A DNA stretch of 64,000 nt. Origin: Dipteris shenzhenensis (lineage: Eukaryota; Polypodiophyta; Polypodiopsida; Gleicheniales). Of the stretch, positions 32,441 to 45,212 are shown piece after piece; the first letter of the stretch is position 1; every line of letters begins with the position of its first letter. The DNA lies in NCBI GenBank assembly GCA_047967505.1, contig CM106539.1; one strand, 5' to 3'. A program made the translations under genes and the position numbers. The notes beneath the pieces were generated by a model that was not told the DNA's origin, did not search any database, and worked only from the letters and a program-made list of their open reading frames with translations.

Positions 32441-35213
32441 AAGGTGTTTTCCCTAACATACTGAAGAAACATCTAGACCACTTTGTCACTGTAGTTTTTT
32501 GTATTATCCTTAATTTTTGAAACTAAAATCATGATTTTCATCAACACACAATACTTTAAAATTGGAAGCATTGTTTTCAATGACAAGATGAAGTCTCACA
32601 ACATATTTTTATGTAGGATCATTAGAACATAATTTGTCTTTTGAACGTGGGAGAAATGATTGTGTGTCATACCTCTTTGCTAATATTTGTAGTCTTAGTA
32701 GGCGGCTGTCCCAAGACCAAAATTGAGCTATCAAAATAGCAAGGAGCCGTGACAATGTGCCAATTAGAGTAGGGGAGGAGTGGGGTTAGAGCACTTTGCC
32801 TACTAATTGGAAACATTGAAAGATACTTTTTATCATGCGATCACTTCCACAAGTCAAAGTATCAAGACATCATGTTTGAAAAGATTTTTGAAAAGATTGT
32901 GTGTTCTCATTCCTAAACGAGTGAGTTGGTGTCATATTTTTCTACTTGATTATTATGGATTCCTTTTACCCCTAGACCATAGTCACTTGTATGAAGAAAT
33001 AAACATCCTAGGAATTGGGGGTAAGGGGATGTTATTAGTTCTTTCCCTAGAGACTTTATCGGTCATACTTAGAAAATGAATTGAAAGATTCAGAAGTAAA
33101 ACAATGTAAGTATTTGGCAAAAGTATGTAGATGAGTTTTTCTCTTGATGTAGATTTCATATCGATTTTCAATAGTGTGTGTAGAGTAGATTATGTGAAAA
33201 GGCTAGATCTTTAATGAAATCAAGTAACCACTCCAAGGAATAATTATTGTAGAGAGGATATAGTTTTGAACACTCAGAGAAGAGGATGAACTCAGCCTTC
33301 GAGAGTGATTTCTTCGGGCAGATTGTGTGATGCATCACAATCTTTGTTCATGTACTCTTGCACTTTGTAGCTTAATTCTCTCTCAAAAGTACAAACAATT
33401 TCTTAGAAGCATATTTGGAAAGAAAAAAATATGTTTTCCAAACACATTGTAGATGAAGATAGTCATGACCTACGAATCAAAGACACAATCATTGATTAAG
33501 GGATGTAGGACCTACAAACCACGAAGTGCTTGACATGTTTTCCAAGATAATTTCTTTTGATTGATTGGTTCTGTGTTTGTGTAGGCCATTGAGGAGAGAC
33601 TCTTTATCAGCGTGGTGATTGGTTGGTAGCCCAAAACGAAATTATAATAGAGGTGAAAATAGAATCTAGCTTTTCTTTCTCTCCTTAATCTTTCACCTTG
33701 TGGCACATTCTTGCCCTCAACATTGCTATCGATTAGTTGATTATGTTTCTTTTTTGCTTTTTTTCTTTAGTTATGTTTGACATAGTCTCATATTTCTACA
33801 TAACATATCAATATCTCAACTTTTTGTTCCTTGATAATAGATGGCTATTAGACATCCACATAGTGCCGTATTTGGTCTTTCGGCATAATATGCTGATCAT
33901 TTGATTCATCATATAATATGAGTCATTTTTTGGACCATACATGTGTGTATGGTGCTTGTCTTTCTGCACTAGGTCGTATCACTTGGTTATAAGTGTGGTT
34001 CGATAAGTAAGTCTACATTTTAACATTTGATCATAATACTTGACTTTCAATGTCGTTATAAGAGCTCCTTCTCCTTCTTTTCAAGTTATAATGACTTTGG
34101 AAGGTGGTGAATTGCTTGGTGGTTTGTGTGTTCTTTGGGTTGCAAAATCGGCAAGAGCAGCAAGAGCTCAAGGAATGTCACAATAGTTGTTGTTAATATC
34201 TTGTCTCTATCTTGTGAAGAAATCCATAAGGCTACTCTATCTTCTCCAAAGCTCCTTCATCTTCTATAAAGATGTTCAATCTGTCCAAGGTTCTACTCAT
34301 CCTCTGTAGGCTTCTTGATCCTCTACATAATCCTCTCTATTGGCTTCTCTCAGCTCTTGTTGCTGATTGCCCACAGGTTGCTCCTTTTATGGCAATTGCA
34401 TTTTCGTGGAATCTCTTATTATTACTACCTTGTCTTAGAGTTGAACTCAGTTTTAGGTGTTGAGATGTCAGAGTAGCTCATTCGTGCTAGGCTTCAAAAG
34501 ACTTTATGGTTTTCAATCTTGTAGGTGATAGCGTAGTTGTTTTAGATGTGAGTTTGGACATGTTTCTAGATTCATCTCTTAGAAAATCAGGCATGTACCA
34601 CTCTTGAGCTTGATAGCATGCTAGAATGCAATAATTCCTAATTGATTATCTACCCTATGGAGTGGAACAAATGCAAACCAAATGAAGGACTTTGAACCAA
34701 AGGAGAGTCCTAAGTAGGTCTAACTTGTATGAACATGTCACTCACAAGAACACTTAGATCTAAGACAAAGAACTATCAATCTCATGAAATAGTACCTCAC
34801 ACACGTACTCATACATGCAACAAACTTGCTACTAAAATAACTTAGTTTGAAGCTTGAAGATACCTTTCAAATCTACCTTATACCCTACTCAACTACGTGA
34901 TCTCAGTGGCATCTTTGAAAGTATAGCAATGCCCCAATGGGGTCATATTATAGGAGAGAAGCTAGTCTTTCCCCTCCCTCCAAATCTAGTCCTCGAGGCC
35001 TCATTGGCTAGTTGACCTAGTCTATTAGATAACTAGTCAGGCTTCCAAGTTGGCTTGTAGTAGGTGTTTTTGGAGTGTATGTGGTGACCTCCCCATTTGT
35101 GAGCCCTCAAAGCAAAGGGGAGGTGCACTTGTGTATGTTACATGACATGTTAGCATTGATTTAGGATGCCACAAGGGTTGATCTGAGGTGGAACATACGG
35201 TTGCCACATGGAC
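32441..35213. other. Intergenic DNA, no gene recognised
   Basis: Short frames only. A 90-codon frame at 32807-33079 has no recognisable motif. Base composition is AT-rich and even. Confidence 0.4.
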
Positions 35214-35300
35214 AACACATTGGTTGTCATGTGGGCAGCATACAAATAAAGAAAACACATTGGTTTTCATGTGGGAAACATACAAATAAAGAAAACACAA
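35214..35300 (+). repeat. 40-bp tandem repeat
   Basis: AACACATTGGTT..TCATGTGGG..ACATACAAATAAAGAA recurs with a 40-bp period over about two units. GCCACATGG/CCATGTGG strings flank it on both sides. Confidence 0.8.
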
Positions 35301-35542
35301 GAAAATGGGTTGCCACATGGGCAGCATGTAGGTTGCCATGTGGGTAGACCATAGTATAATTATAAGAATACATGGACATATTTAGAGCTCTTGGTGGAGA
35401 GATCCTATACAGAGTAGACATGGGGCAATGGTCAAAGCAGTTTGGAGGAGATCAAGATGCTTGGAACATGGCGATAGCATCCAAGGTGCATATGTAGGTC
35501 TGTGTGGTCATTTTGGAGCAAATACGATGAGGCATAGCAGCA

Positions 35543-35545
<3 letters not shown>

Positions 35546-35594
<49 letters not shown>
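35546..35594 (+). repeat. (GA)n microsatellite
   Basis: About 24 uninterrupted GA dinucleotides. Frames across it are artefacts. Confidence 0.98.
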
Positions 35595-35596
<2 letters not shown>

Positions 35597-36554
35597 CATC
35601 TTCACCATAGATGCTATAATCAAGCTTCATAATTTCTTGTGCTTCCTCAAACATACTAGGGATCTTCAATCCTTGCATATAAGGCCTTCAACCTTGCATT
35701 GTTGTAATTTTCTTCTAGCCATGACATCTATGAGATATTTGAAAGCTGTCCATGTGCCCCACCCAAGGACTAGTCAAGGGAATGGTTCTTGGTCCCTATG
35801 CGATTTTGTATATTCATATATTGTATGCGATTTGCAAACTTGCACATAGTTTTACTGTGAGACAGAAGGTTATGCTAGCTCTAAAGTGCAAGCATGCTAA
35901 AGGCACAACATAAGCTAGTTAATGAAATGCTTTAACATCAATTGTTGCTAGAGTAGATAAATAGTACGCACAAGAGAGAGATGGAGACCACAAAAAAGAG
36001 CTAAAAAAGATTGCATAATTTGAAGGCCGAGGTGATGGAGGACACGAAGAGGATGCTATTAGGTGATGCCTAAACTCATGTCATGTGCTTGTCAACTTTG
36101 TGAATGGGAGTCTGATGCATTGCTTTGAGTTGAATCCCTCATTGGTAATGTCCAATCTTATGGTTTGGGCAATTGTGTGCTACAATACCAACATTTACAT
36201 ACAATCTCAGTGCATCATGGATGAAACAATGGGATGCAATATGAACTTCATATAAAAATAAAGTCCTACAATCTGACAAGAAGAACCTAATGATTGAAGT
36301 TGCGAGAAGATGCTAGCATTAATGTTTGGAATGGCAGAGGTGCGAGCTGAGTAAGATGAGGATGGAGGCATCAGAGTCTTAAAGAGAGAGGTGCCAAGAG
36401 TCAAACATAGGCTCGAATTCGCACATTCCCCATTGTTGCAATCGGCACCTCTTGTTCGTATATGTAGGTTTAAATAACACATATGATGTAGATATCTTAT
36501 ATTTTGAAAATTTAATATTGCCTCCAAGCGACTTCAAAGTAGTGATGTATCTCT
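35595..36554. other. Intergenic DNA, no gene recognised
   Basis: Only short frames. 35763-35800 (TCAAGGGAATGGTTCTTGG, then TCCCTATGCG) is a diverged relative of the repeat at 36650-36700. Confidence 0.4.
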
Positions 36555-36645
36555 CACATAAGGAGCTTTAAAATTACTTCATGGAAAACAAAAATATTTA
36601 CATTATGGGTGATATAGACATATTACACTAAGTGACCCCCCTGAG
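36555..36645 (+). mobile_element. Right-end fragment of a diverged member of the MITE family
   Basis: AGTGACCCCCCTGAG at 36631-36645 matches the right end of the 11092 and 45626 elements apart from one base. Upstream, ATAAGG.GCTTTAAA and GTGATATAGA echo their interior. No left end with the matching CTC.GGGGGG was found, so it is truncated. Confidence 0.55.
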
Positions 36646-36760
36646 CCCAGTGCTTAGCCAAGGGATTGGTTCCTGGCCCCTACGCTCACAAGGCGATGGG
36701 ACTAGATGGGACCAATCTAAGGTTAGGTTCTTGGACTCTTTCAAAGAGAGAGATAACGGC
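36646..36760 (+). repeat. Diverged short repeat spanning the A/B junction
   Basis: CAGTGCTTAGCCAAGGGATT to CTTTCAAAGAGAGAGATA is related to 320-413 (and 37047-37140 in B). It crosses base 36728, where the alignment to base 1 begins. The window does not show whether copy A is preceded by the same bases, so 36728 is not shown to be a breakpoint. Confidence 0.6.
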
Positions 36761-37220
36761 TTTTTATTTCCTACATAGGAAGCATGCCTGTTTGATTTAA
36801 AGTCCACTCTAGCATTCACATAGTTACAACACCTCTCATATGCATTACATGAAATAAAGCTAAAAACTAAGCTCGGTTTGATTTTAAGTTCACTCTTTGC
36901 ATTCACATAGTCACAACCCCTCTCTTATGCATTGCATTGAAATAAAGTGTTAGAGATAGACTTTACGATAACCATTCACATGAGGTTTAAATGTGCCACA
37001 TGGTAGTAGTAAAGATAGATCTCTATCCCTTCTCTTAATCCCCATTCAGTGCTTGTTGGCCAAGGGATTGGTTCTTGGCATGATGGGACCACTTCTAAGG
37101 TCACGTTCGTGGACTCTTTCAAAGAGAGAGGTAGCTTGAAGAATTTTCTTTTCAATGGATTGAAGGATATTCATTATACTTGAATGATTTTATGCTTTGC
37201 ATAATTTTATAGTATGTTAA

Positions 37221-37454
37221 ATGTTAGCTATTTCAGATGATGATTTTGGTAAGGTTTTGGATGAAGACGATGAGTTTTTGAAGGAGATGGTGCACTGTTG
37301 TCCTGATGGCTTTGATAGTTCTATGGATCGATTTGGTGGTGGCGGAGGTTCGGTTACGTATTGCATTTCTGGTTTATTTAAGGATTGTGTTTTCCATTTC
37401 CATGCTGGATCTCCGGTTGTGAATGGTGAATGGGGGATATTTTTCTTGATTTGA
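37221..37454 (+). CDS. Copy B of the unrecognised 77-codon ORF
   Basis: Same translation as 494-727, with no difference seen. Function unknown. Confidence 0.25.
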   Translation: MLAISDDDFGKVLDEDDEFLKEMVHCCPDGFDSSMDRFGGGGGSVTYCISGLFKDCVFHFHAGSPVVNGEWGIFFLI

Positions 37455-38041
37455 TGTGGTGGACGGAGTTTTAGTTAGTTGTGACCAACTACTTTAGTAG
37501 TTTTTGGTCAATTTTGGTGGTTGTGTCCGATTTGCCAAAATGGCAGTTGTAATGGAATATTTGGCTATTGTAATGGAAGATGTTACCTGTTGTTGCAGGT
37601 AACTCTTTGCGAAAGTATTTAATTTGCAATATGTTTATTTTTGATTGGTTACTTTAACTTGAATGCGATTACGTGTCAATTGGAAGTTGATTCTGCTAAA
37701 TTTTTTCTTGTTGGGAATGCTTAAGCGTGCATCTAGTATTTCTTTGTTTTCCAGCGGCGCTGTTTGAATTTTTTATGTATGTATATTCTGAGGTAGAGTT
37801 GGATTAAATCGGACGGCTGTGATTGATCTGCCGTCGACCTCGGACCTTGACGGGAACATGTTGGACGCGTGCAAGAGGAATAGTCTTCCAGGGAACTTGC
37901 CGTGTTTGCCAAGCTTTTGTCCCTTGCATCATATATTTCATTACCTACGACGCATATCTTCCACAGCTATACCTTCTTAGCCAAAGCTGAATTCCGTGCA
38001 CTACCTCTAGCCCACACAAATTCATAGAATCTCCCTCGACC

Positions 38042-38272
38042 ATGACTGCTGCTCACTGTCACTTGAGGCCTCCCCGATCATGCTTAAGGCTGTTCTTAAA
38101 ATTTCTATCTTCATGCTTTAGGTGCTCTGACACTACTAATGAGTGCGCGCTCGAGAGAAACTTACTAAAGAAATCCGTTTTTGAAGCGGCGGAGTCCTCC
38201 AATCCGAATGACAAAGAGCTGATGGATGCCCTTCGATACTTATCTCGTGGAAAGCCTCCACTCGTAATGTAA
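38042..38272 (+). CDS. Copy B of the unrecognised 76-codon ORF
   Basis: Same translation as 1315-1545. A G-to-A change relative to copy A (CGTG to CATG) lies downstream near 38403. Confidence 0.2.
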   Translation: MTAAHCHLRPPRSCLRLFLKFLSSCFRCSDTTNECALERNLLKKSVFEAAESSNPNDKELMDALRYLSRGKPPLVM

Positions 38273-39924
38273 GATCCGGAGTCCAATTGTTTGAAGTTAA
38301 TTCTTAAATGGTAAATGCTGGTCTTCAAATCCCAGCTTCGGCTACGTATATGAGAGGCCAAGCTCTGCCGCTATGGACACATCGCGCTTTGGAGATCTTA
38401 GTCATGAAGCATATGCTTTATGTGGCCATATCGAATATGTATGAAATGCCTTAAGGGCGATTAGCATTTCTTACGAGACGGGCGATTGATAACACAATGT
38501 AACACGCTTTCTACAAAAGAATCGATATTCTTTTGTAAACGATACCATTTTGTGCTGTTTTCGACTCAATACCCATTACTCATCTTACTTCTTGACTCTA
38601 CCTTTTTCTCACCAAGATACGGTTTATACGTTTTATCTCCTCCCCTCTTCACGATCCCAAGTGCAATGATGAGAGGCTCTTCTTAGAGCTATATGGAAGC
38701 CTTGAAGGTTAGTCTCTCCTAGGTAGAAACCAAAGTCCTTATAATTAGGAGCATATGAACTTTTGTCTTTGCATAAGTCTATTAGTAGTGGTGCGCTTGA
38801 GTATGGATAAAAAAGGTCCACACACAATTAGAATGTCACATAAAGTTTCTTTAATGGGGGGCATGTGACAAAAAAGGCAAAGTAAAGGTTAAGCCCTCCT
38901 CTAGCTAGGCATCCCTTCATATCTTTTGATAGTGTCTAATCTTTGCTATGAGATAGAAAGCTCCATGACCTAATGTGTGAGTCTTTAGTAGCATGGCCTC
39001 CTTAAAGGTAGTGCTATAATGAAGGATCAAAACTCTTTTGTGAAGTTCCACATGTAATGCTAATTTTTTTTGTGTGTGGAGATCATCCTATTAAAATTGC
39101 CTTTTAATAGGCCAACACACTTTTTAAAAAAAAATTCTTTATCTTTTGCATCCAAAAGCACTTGCTTAACGACTATACTTGGAGGCAATCCCACACACAT
39201 TTATACATTCTTGTTTAACTAGCTACAATTGCTAGTAAGTATATTTTTCCATAAAGACATGTACATAAAAGGTAACAGATAATAGTGCTCTATGTTTTCA
39301 ATGTCTTTCAAGGTTCTTGCAAGCTTGTGAGCACGTTTTTTTCCTTTGGGGGGGGGGAGAGAGAGAGAGAGAATAATCTTCAGAGATTCACAAGATGGTT
39401 TCTATACTAAGCATCCTCCAAAGGATTCTTTCATGGTAGTGTGATATGAGAAGGTACGTGCATATACATATCTACATTTGCTAGATGCAAGAAACGAAAG
39501 CGAGTCTAGGAAGATCCAGAAAAGCAACCAAAGAGAATAAGAGTAATGAATGAAGATGTTATGCTAAAATCAATGCAATCTACATGTTGTTAGCGTAGAT
39601 GTATGTGCTCAATTAACTTACATGACATCAAGGGCTGTAGAGAACATGTCTGGCAAATGAGAGGGAGCAAAAGAAATAAATACCTACTCACGAGACTCTC
39701 TTGCTTTCTTGTAAATGACACGAAAAGGCGAAGTCTAAGAGAATAGATAAAGCCTCTTATAAATGGAAAAACTATTTGCAACAATCCATATCGCATTATT
39801 ACAGGATTATCACATGGCATATATTGGGATTTGGCTAATAAAGCAAAGTATGGAGTAAAATTTAGCATTCATGGAAACATAGGAATCCCAAAACAAGAGC
39901 CTCAAGGTTGTAGTAACAACTATT
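38273..39924. other. Intergenic DNA (copy B of 1546-3197)
   Basis: No supportable gene. The G10/(AG)n microsatellite recurs at 39348-39372. Confidence 0.4.
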
Positions 39925-41144
39925 TTGAAATACTATAATCATGAAAATGCTTTAACTCAACCCCATCTATTTGAAATGCATCTTTCAATAGGTTTAACAA
40001 AAAAAGAAGTATTTAACTCTATTGGAGAAACACTGAGGCAAAGAGGGCATGCTATGGCATCTTTTCATACTTTTTGTATACTCTTTGCAAGAAGATATTT
40101 AGACAGGTTAAAATCCTAAAGAGGCAAAAAATGTCAAAGTGCAGTGTCAGTGATAATCTAAAGCAAGCAGTTGAGAGTGCAACATCTCCACAACAAAGAG
40201 AATCACACTAAAAAAGGAGAGAATTTCATCATGGACTTATTCGGCATTGTAGACTAAAATATACATTTTGGAAGGAGCAAGCTATTTCTCATCCAAATGA
40301 GTACCGTTGTAACATCTGTTATGAAGTCAATTCAGAGTGTACATGTAGAAACAGGTCACCTACTACCAAATTTGAGATATAGACAAACAATTGCGGATGA
40401 GAGAATAAGAATGTACTCTTCTTTGCATTTTGCTCAATGCTAATCACTCATCAAATCTTCGATGAGATGAGATAAAAGTTGGGTTTTTGTTGGTTGGACA
40501 CACACATGAGGATATCATCATATTTTTAGCACAGTCTTAAGAGAGCTAAAACATAGCGACATGGAGACGATGGATGACTTCATAAGAAAATGTGGAGCCA
40601 AGTTGTTGGCGGCAAGGAAGGTACAACATGCTCCATGGTCGAAAGAATGTATGATTGGAAGAGCTTTATTCTACCTTTCATACAAAAGGGTGGTGATGCC
40701 CTTATAGGTCATAGTGCTCTACACTACTTCTACCCTTTCATACAAAAGGGTGGTGATGCCCTTATAGGTCATAGTGGCCACAACACTTTTTGTACGCCTC
40801 AACCTAGGTGGTATTGAAATGTTCTCAAAGAGGCACACCCATCCGAAAGACTGAAAAACTAGTTATGTAGTGGCAACACTATTTTCATGATACAACATGG
40901 AAACCTAAAGAACCTTCAGTCTCTTGATTTCAATTCCAGAAAAGAAATGCATCCAACAAGGGCTCTTATAAAAGAATTAAGTGAGAAATCCAAAGATAAA
41001 ATAGAAGTCTTAAAAGATTTTATTACATACAAAGAGGAAATGCTTCAAAGATTTTCTATTTGTGTGTTTGTGTGTTTAGAATTCATTATCCCCTCAATAA
41101 TTGAACCATACAATCGATACAGTCATAGATTGGCCTTAAACTAA
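39925..41144 (+). pseudogene. Copy B of the unrecognised broken relic, with the 60-bp tandem repeat
   Basis: Frames and stops match 3198-4417. The 60-bp duplication is at about 40669-40777. Confidence 0.3.
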
Positions 41145-44100
41145 ACAATTAAAATATGGAGATTTAAACATTTAAAAGAAATGAGATATAATTTTATTTC
41201 GAAGGTATTTCAACCAAACAAGGTAGGTTTACAAAAGTGTAGAATCTATCCCGGTAGTCCAGGTTTCAAGGTCAGGTTTCACTTACCTGCCACCATCCAA
41301 GAAAAATGAGGTATTAGAATATCATCATTTCAAATGGGTAGATAGGTAATGCCTGTATCCCCTGGCATGTTATTGCTTTACCAAGGAACATAGACAATTG
41401 TCTAGATTCACAAGTGTATTTTTGAAAATACAATAAGAGCATAATGCACAAGTAGCATCACATGTCCCATGAGGGGTATTCCATATCCATAATTGATAGA
41501 ACTTTCAAATTCTTGTAAATAAATGAATAACCTACTACAACTAAAGGGAAATTTACCATAATTAATAGAGATAAATTAAAACTAGCCATGGGAACCACCA
41601 CAAAAAAAAATTATTGAGGGGGGTGGTCCACACGTTAAATATAGGAATGAGAATCAAGCAAATTAAATTATCAACCTTTTATAAGGAGGGTACTCCTCAC
41701 CCTTGAAATATTAACCATAATTAAATCAAGGGAACAACTATAGAAAAAGCACTAGTAAAATTAAGAAACAAATACTAAGTCTAAAAAAATTTACAAAGGA
41801 GAGGGAAATTAATCAATAAAGAGGTTAACTAACAACATGTAAAGAATGAAGGACAAAAGAAACACTAAAAGGAACACCATAATTACACACTAAATCAAAT
41901 TATTATCAACTGTACACACACATCAATGCATCAAAATAAAGTAACAGGATCAAAGTCCAATAAACATTAAATATATATATATATATATACTTTTCTATAT
42001 GCAAGAGCAACTTGCAACAATTATATATTAGTAGCTAAAGAGCCATTGGTAATGTAGAAGCAATCTTTTCAATAACAATGTTATAATAGAAAATCGAGAT
42101 ACAGCATCATATATAAGCATATATAAAGGATGAAAGTGTTGAAAAAAGAACATAGATTAAAGGGGAGGGGGCACATTAGAAAGAAACAAGAGGCCAGTAA
42201 CACATTAAGCAAAAAATCAAAGTAGATTTATGAAGGAAAGAAATGAGAGTCTTAGGAAGGCAATACTTAATACAAAGTATAGAAATAGAATGATTAAGAA
42301 AGGTAAATATATAAGGTATAAATATATATATATTTTAAAGACTATCAAAATAGTAGAATAGATGTAATTAAGGAGTAGATTCATTTAATCAAGAGTTGAA
42401 TCAAGGCACATTAGACATCTCAATATGAATTAAAATGTCTATATGATTAACCCTAATACATATATCTCCTTAGACCAAGAAAGAATAAATTAAGACAAGC
42501 AAGACTATCACTAAAGGCAATAAGTATGTAATACAAAGCATATTATATATATGTATATATATAAGCATAATTAACACGATTAAAAAAGTATTGTGCAAAA
42601 AGAGAAACAAGCTAAACTATATACTATTGTCGTTACCGTAATGGCAACCATGGAGCTGTCAAGCAGTGAAAATTAAGAGCATGTGTGTATGCTTGTGTGT
42701 GTGTGTGTAGATAACTATCAGTATAGACTGGGCTTAGACTAAATGAGAAGTAGTATAGGACAAGAGAAAAGGCCGCAAAGAGCAAGTGAACTATAAAAAA
42801 GCACAGAATGTCAACCTCATGTAAACATGAAATGTTTACAAAACATTGTGAGTGCGAAGCAGTGATAAATAGATACTCAAATTAACGCCACTACATGCCA
42901 AAGTTGCCCTAGCACAAATGCGAGTGTTTCCAGTTATCACATGTTTGAGTCGGCACACTTCACCTTTGTTGCCAATACAAGAGCAAAGTCTAAAGGCACA
43001 CACAGAGTAACCCAGCATAAAGCAACGAGAGAAAAGCGCAAGGTAAAGGGATACCCACAAGCAGTGAAGACAAGGCTATGGAAATTTTCCGTCCATCCAT
43101 TTCATGAGAGATTCATGAGTTGAGTGTTCATTCAGATTTTGAGATTATTCTTTGAGAGATTTTTTGCTGAGAGGAAGAAGATATTTCCATTCATGCCTCA
43201 AAGATTTGGTGATAGTATGATTCATAAAGAATCCCTACGAGTCTTCTTGTGTGTGAGAGAGAAAGAGTATCTACCTCGAATCTAAGGCAGTCGGCTGCAG
43301 CAAAGGCAACACAAAGCTGCCATAGCCTAATCAGCGACTCTTCCAAGCCATACGAGCTTCCCTCCTACTGCATCAACACAGAAGAAGCCAACAACTCTCT
43401 CCTCACAAGCTCCAAGCTTCTATGCCTTCAATAGAAGCTGCTCCACCCAACGAGCAACTGGCTCTCAGCTAGCTTCCTCAAAGCCCCTCATGACCAACGA
43501 GCGGCCTCCACAACAGTCAGCCCTCTCTCTATCAAAATGAACTCTGGGTGGCAAGGGACCTCCAGAAGCAAAGAAGACTCTCAGATTTCCTCCACGGGCC
43601 AATGGGTCGCCTTCATTGACAGCGATGGCCTCTCACAAAATGGCAGACAGCGCTCTTGGTAGCTCCTTGCACAACGTCTGAAACTCCAGCCTGAATTTGC
43701 ATGAATGTTCATCAACAGCCTTCTCATGCGGCCTCCAGCATGGCCCCTACAACAGCGGCTAGCGCTCACACCTCTGTCACGACCTTCTCGTCGCGTCACC
43801 GGTTGCAAGAAGCTTCAAAGCTTCCTCATGTTCTAAGGTCCTAACCTTAGGACACGTGGTAGCCTAAGGTAGAGACACATGGCATATAAGCCACTCACCT
43901 TGGGTTAGTCTACAAAGGGCCACGTGGCAGATAAGGTGGTCAAAGCTAACTGTGGTTAGGTTTAGTTGCCTGGGTTAGTTGAGCCATGGTAAAATTTGTG
44001 TAAACCTTAGGTTAACCAAGTGGATTTAAAGGTTGCCACATGGTATAGTGCCACCTAAGCACAGAGCCCCTGCTAAGCACAATATGGAATTCTTCATGTG

Positions 44101-45212
44101 AATACCTGTGCCACATCATCAAGGCCCCCTCTTCTTCACAAAAACTTGGACAAGCTATAACTTGCAATCCAAGAAGAATTTGGACACGCTCCAAAAGGAA
44201 AAAGTGATCGTCTTTTTGAGCTCTACGCGTTTGTCAAGTCAAAATCATTGTATGAAATTAGACACTGCCAATATTGACAGAAATCAATTGGTAAGACCTT
44301 TGCAACAAATGGAAAAGCAAAGAATGAATGCACACATCGCTGTCAAAAGCATGCCCAAAGCACAAGTGCATGAGATGACCATAGCATGAAGCATGGCATC
44401 CACACATAAAGCATCAAGGCACATGGAAGAACACAGCATCATGCATGAAGCTACACAAGGAAGAAGATTGTAGATTGAAGAACCAGCAAGTCAACTACGT
44501 GGAGTCGTCATCAAGCCATGAGCAGAATGACATGAACAACATGTATTGAAAAGCAAAAACCTTGCAAACCTTGCCTATATTTTGTAAATCAAGCCTGACT
44601 ACCTGAGAGTAGCCATGTAGGCACCTAGGGGAGGACTTGATCTTGTAACTCATATCTGACCACCTTGCAGTAGCCAAAGGATCATGGCACCAAGGGGAGG
44701 TGTTGAGAGTTGTGGTGCCATGAGCACATGTAGAGCAAAGGTATGAGTAAAGGGCAAGTTGCCACATGGCATGGAGGAGATATCCCACATATGAGCAAGC
44801 AAATGGATGTAAGTACCCTCACCTATAAAAGGGAGGTTCATTTGAAGTAATATCAATCAAGCACTTTTCACTATCTCAAGATTCTCTTTATGAGTCCAAG
44901 CTAATCTATCTTGGAACCTAATTGACTTGAGGTACATGTCATGAGCACTCTCTTCATCATGTCTCCACATAGGTTCCATCCACCTTAGAGTGCTCCATAG
45001 ATCCTGAGGCACACATGTTTTGTCAGTTGTTACAGCTTGTATACGTAGTAGAGTAGGTCACCATTATGGAAACCATTCGTAGTCATTGGATTCTTTTCCT
45101 TTGAATGGTTTATAAAAACTTTGAAGGCATTAGTAAGGAAAATTCCAAGATCCAAGGGAAGCATAGCACTAGCCTACTTGTGAGCTAAAAGTTAGAAGGG
45201 AGGATGCAAGGA
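41145..45212. other. AT-rich and low-coding DNA, copy B
   Basis: Matches 4418-8393 with TA microsatellites near 41972-41989. No gene is seen. It contains the 92-bp segment missing from copy A. Confidence 0.45.
44033..44124 (+). other. 92-bp segment present only in copy B
   Basis: AAGG occurs just before the segment (44029-44032) and again at its end (44121-44124), while copy A has a single AAGG at 7312-7315. There are no terminal inverted repeats. This fits a microhomology-mediated deletion in copy A better than an insertion in copy B. Confidence 0.85.

Larger units (their letters stand above)
1..36727 (+). repeat. Segmental tandem duplication, copy A
   Basis: The sequence from base 1 recurs from base 36728 in the same orientation, so the period is 36,727 bp at the left edge. 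Matching landmarks keep their order along the whole overlap: small ORFs, MITE, LINE relic and CACTA element. The offset between copies rises stepwise to 36,819 after a 92-bp indel, about 37,063 after a MITE insertion in B, and 37,076 after a 13-bp duplication. Copy A is the only one seen in full. The left boundary of the duplication lies outside the window, so it is unknown whether more units precede it. No run of N marks the junction. A real tandem duplication and an assembly that placed two haplotypes end to end are both possible. Confidence 0.95.

Noticed and set aside
32807-33079. 90-codon plus-strand ORF
   Set aside because: No motif, ordinary length for AT-rich chance frames and no splice context.
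36728-36728. Exact breakpoint of the duplication at base 36728
   Set aside because: This position only reflects where the window begins. Homology may continue left of base 1, so the real breakpoint is not visible.
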